64,000 nt of DNA from Propionibacterium acidifaciens DSM 21887. GTDB taxonomy: Bacteria > Actinomycetota > Actinomycetes > Propionibacteriales > Propionibacteriaceae. The translations under genes and the position numbers were made by a program. Under the pieces are notes generated by a model, which worked only from the letters and a program-made list of their open reading frames with translations, did not search any database and was not told the origin of the DNA. The stretch lies in NCBI RefSeq assembly GCF_000426605.1, contig NZ_AUFR01000005.1:1-64000 (forward strand), read 5' to 3'. Shown in pieces: positions 63,350 to 64,000 of this stretch (its first letter is position 1; each line of letters starts with the position of its first letter).

Positions 63350-64000
63350 GGCGCCGCATCATGGTCGGCGGCATCGGCCTCCTCGCCGCCCTCGTGGTCC
63401 TGCTCGTCGTCCTCGTGGCGGTCATCGTCGCCGCCATCGCCGGGCTCTTCTCACCCGGGACCGCCGAGCCCGCGCCGAGCCCGGCCGATCCGGAGTCCGC
63501 GCAGTACGGCCGGGGCGCCGACCCCGACTTCGTCGGCCAGTCGATCGACCGGGCCCTGGCGGACGCGCCCTCGGCCCGGCTCGTGCGCATCGTCGTGTCC
63601 CACGACGGCGTCGACGTCGTGACCGACGGCGGCGGCCGCGCCACCCACCACTCCTACGCCCCGGACCGTGATCCCCTCACGAGCGAGGAGGACACCGCCG
63701 GGGCCGATCCCGTCGGCCTGGACCGCGGCGGCATCGACCTTCAGCGGCTGCAGTCGATCTGGTCGGACGGGCGCTGCGGCTCGGACGCCCCTCAGGTGCA
63801 GGTGCTGGGAACGGTCGGCGGGACGGCCGCGTACTCCCTCCTGTGCTCCGCGAACCCGGACTCCGCCGACCCCGGCTACGCGCTGGAGGGCACCTGGGTC
63901 GGCGACCAGGAGCTGGCCCTGCCCGACGAGCTCTCGTCGGCCGCCTCGCTCACCGGGGCGGTCAGGGACGTCCTGCCGTCCCTGACCGGGGACGAGCCCC
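63346..64000 (+). CDS. Hypothetical membrane-anchored protein (partial, runs off window)
   Basis: The frame stays open from the ATG at 63346 to the window end (218 residues so far). RRRIM is followed by a very hydrophobic helix (GLLAALVVLLVVLVAVIVAA), then an acidic, Pro/Ser-rich linker and an outer domain. That domain has SQYGRGADPDFV-like sequence near residue 50, ARLVRIVVSHDGVDVVTDGG, and two cysteines (DGRCGSD, LLCSANPD) that could pair. I do not recognise the family. Codon use is typical of the window. Confidence 0.65.
   Translation, partial: MRRRIMVGGIGLLAALVVLLVVLVAVIVAAIAGLFSPGTAEPAPSPADPESAQYGRGADPDFVGQSIDRALADAPSARLVRIVVSHDGVDVVTDGGGRATHHSYAPDRDPLTSEEDTAGADPVGLDRGGIDLQRLQSIWSDGRCGSDAPQVQVLGTVGGTAAYSLLCSANPDSADPGYALEGTWVGDQELALPDELSSAASLTGAVRDVLPSLTGDEP

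Overview
The window is high-GC DNA (coding third positions almost all G or C) with actinobacterial gene order. It best fits a member of the Actinomycetaceae (Actinomyces/Schaalia type). The reasons are a PknL-type PASTA kinase next to metF and a polyprenyl synthetase, a TTG-started rpoB, the rpmG - MaoC - MaoC - murB ... tRNA-Trp - secE - nusG order, a VKOR-family thiol oxidant, and an Ftr1/P19 iron cluster. The genus is inference; no rRNA gene is present to settle it.

Layout. 1-240: end of an insertion sequence with a transposase cut by the window edge. 356-4873: metF (-), idsA-like polyprenyl synthetase (+) and the PASTA kinase pknL (+), facing a membrane-anchored pseudokinase (-, 4940-5989). 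6251-16161: the complete S10 + spc ribosomal block on the minus strand (rpsJ to rplO). It stops at a strong hairpin after rplO, with no secY or adk behind it. 16562-21852: accessory insert with gltX, a decayed SOS-type umuDC pair that keeps a LexA box, a GNAT acetyltransferase, a DUF2079 membrane protein and VKOR. 22038-26504: str operon (rpsL, rpsG, fusA, tuf; minus).

26869-35454 is an eight-gene minus-strand iron operon: Ftr1 permease, P19 lipoprotein, DUF2318 membrane protein, two MacB/FtsX-type permeases, an ATPase, an FMN-binding lipoprotein and ApbE flavin transferase. A DtxR/IdeR-like box lies in front of it. I read it as iron import in which a covalently flavinylated surface lipoprotein may supply electrons. 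35964-43424: rpoC and rpoB (minus). 43675-48704: a five-gene Opp/Nik-type ABC importer behind a cobalamin riboswitch, therefore probably a cobalt, corrinoid or related importer. 49101-55876: a small membrane protein, rplL, rplJ, then lipA and lipB wedged between rplJ and rplA, then rplK, nusG, secE; tRNA-Trp follows at 56028-56100.

56810-58348 is a polyisoprenyl-phosphate sugar-1-phosphate transferase for surface polysaccharide (+). 58674-62096: murB, two MaoC hot-dog dehydratases, a membrane protein with a probable frameshifted tail, rpmG, tRNA-Met and tRNA-Thr (all minus). 62228-64000: two plus-strand hypothetical membrane or secreted proteins, the first frameshifted and the second running off the window behind a 15-codon overlapping leader ORF.

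Two regulatory themes recur. Several genes (metF, idsA-like, gltX, DUF2079, lipB, MaoC) have a TAnnnT hexamer only 6-10 nt before the start codon and no Shine-Dalgarno, which suggests leaderless mRNAs. The growth-linked operons (rpsL, rpoB, rplJ) share a promoter of the form TTGNCN, 17 bp, TACANT.
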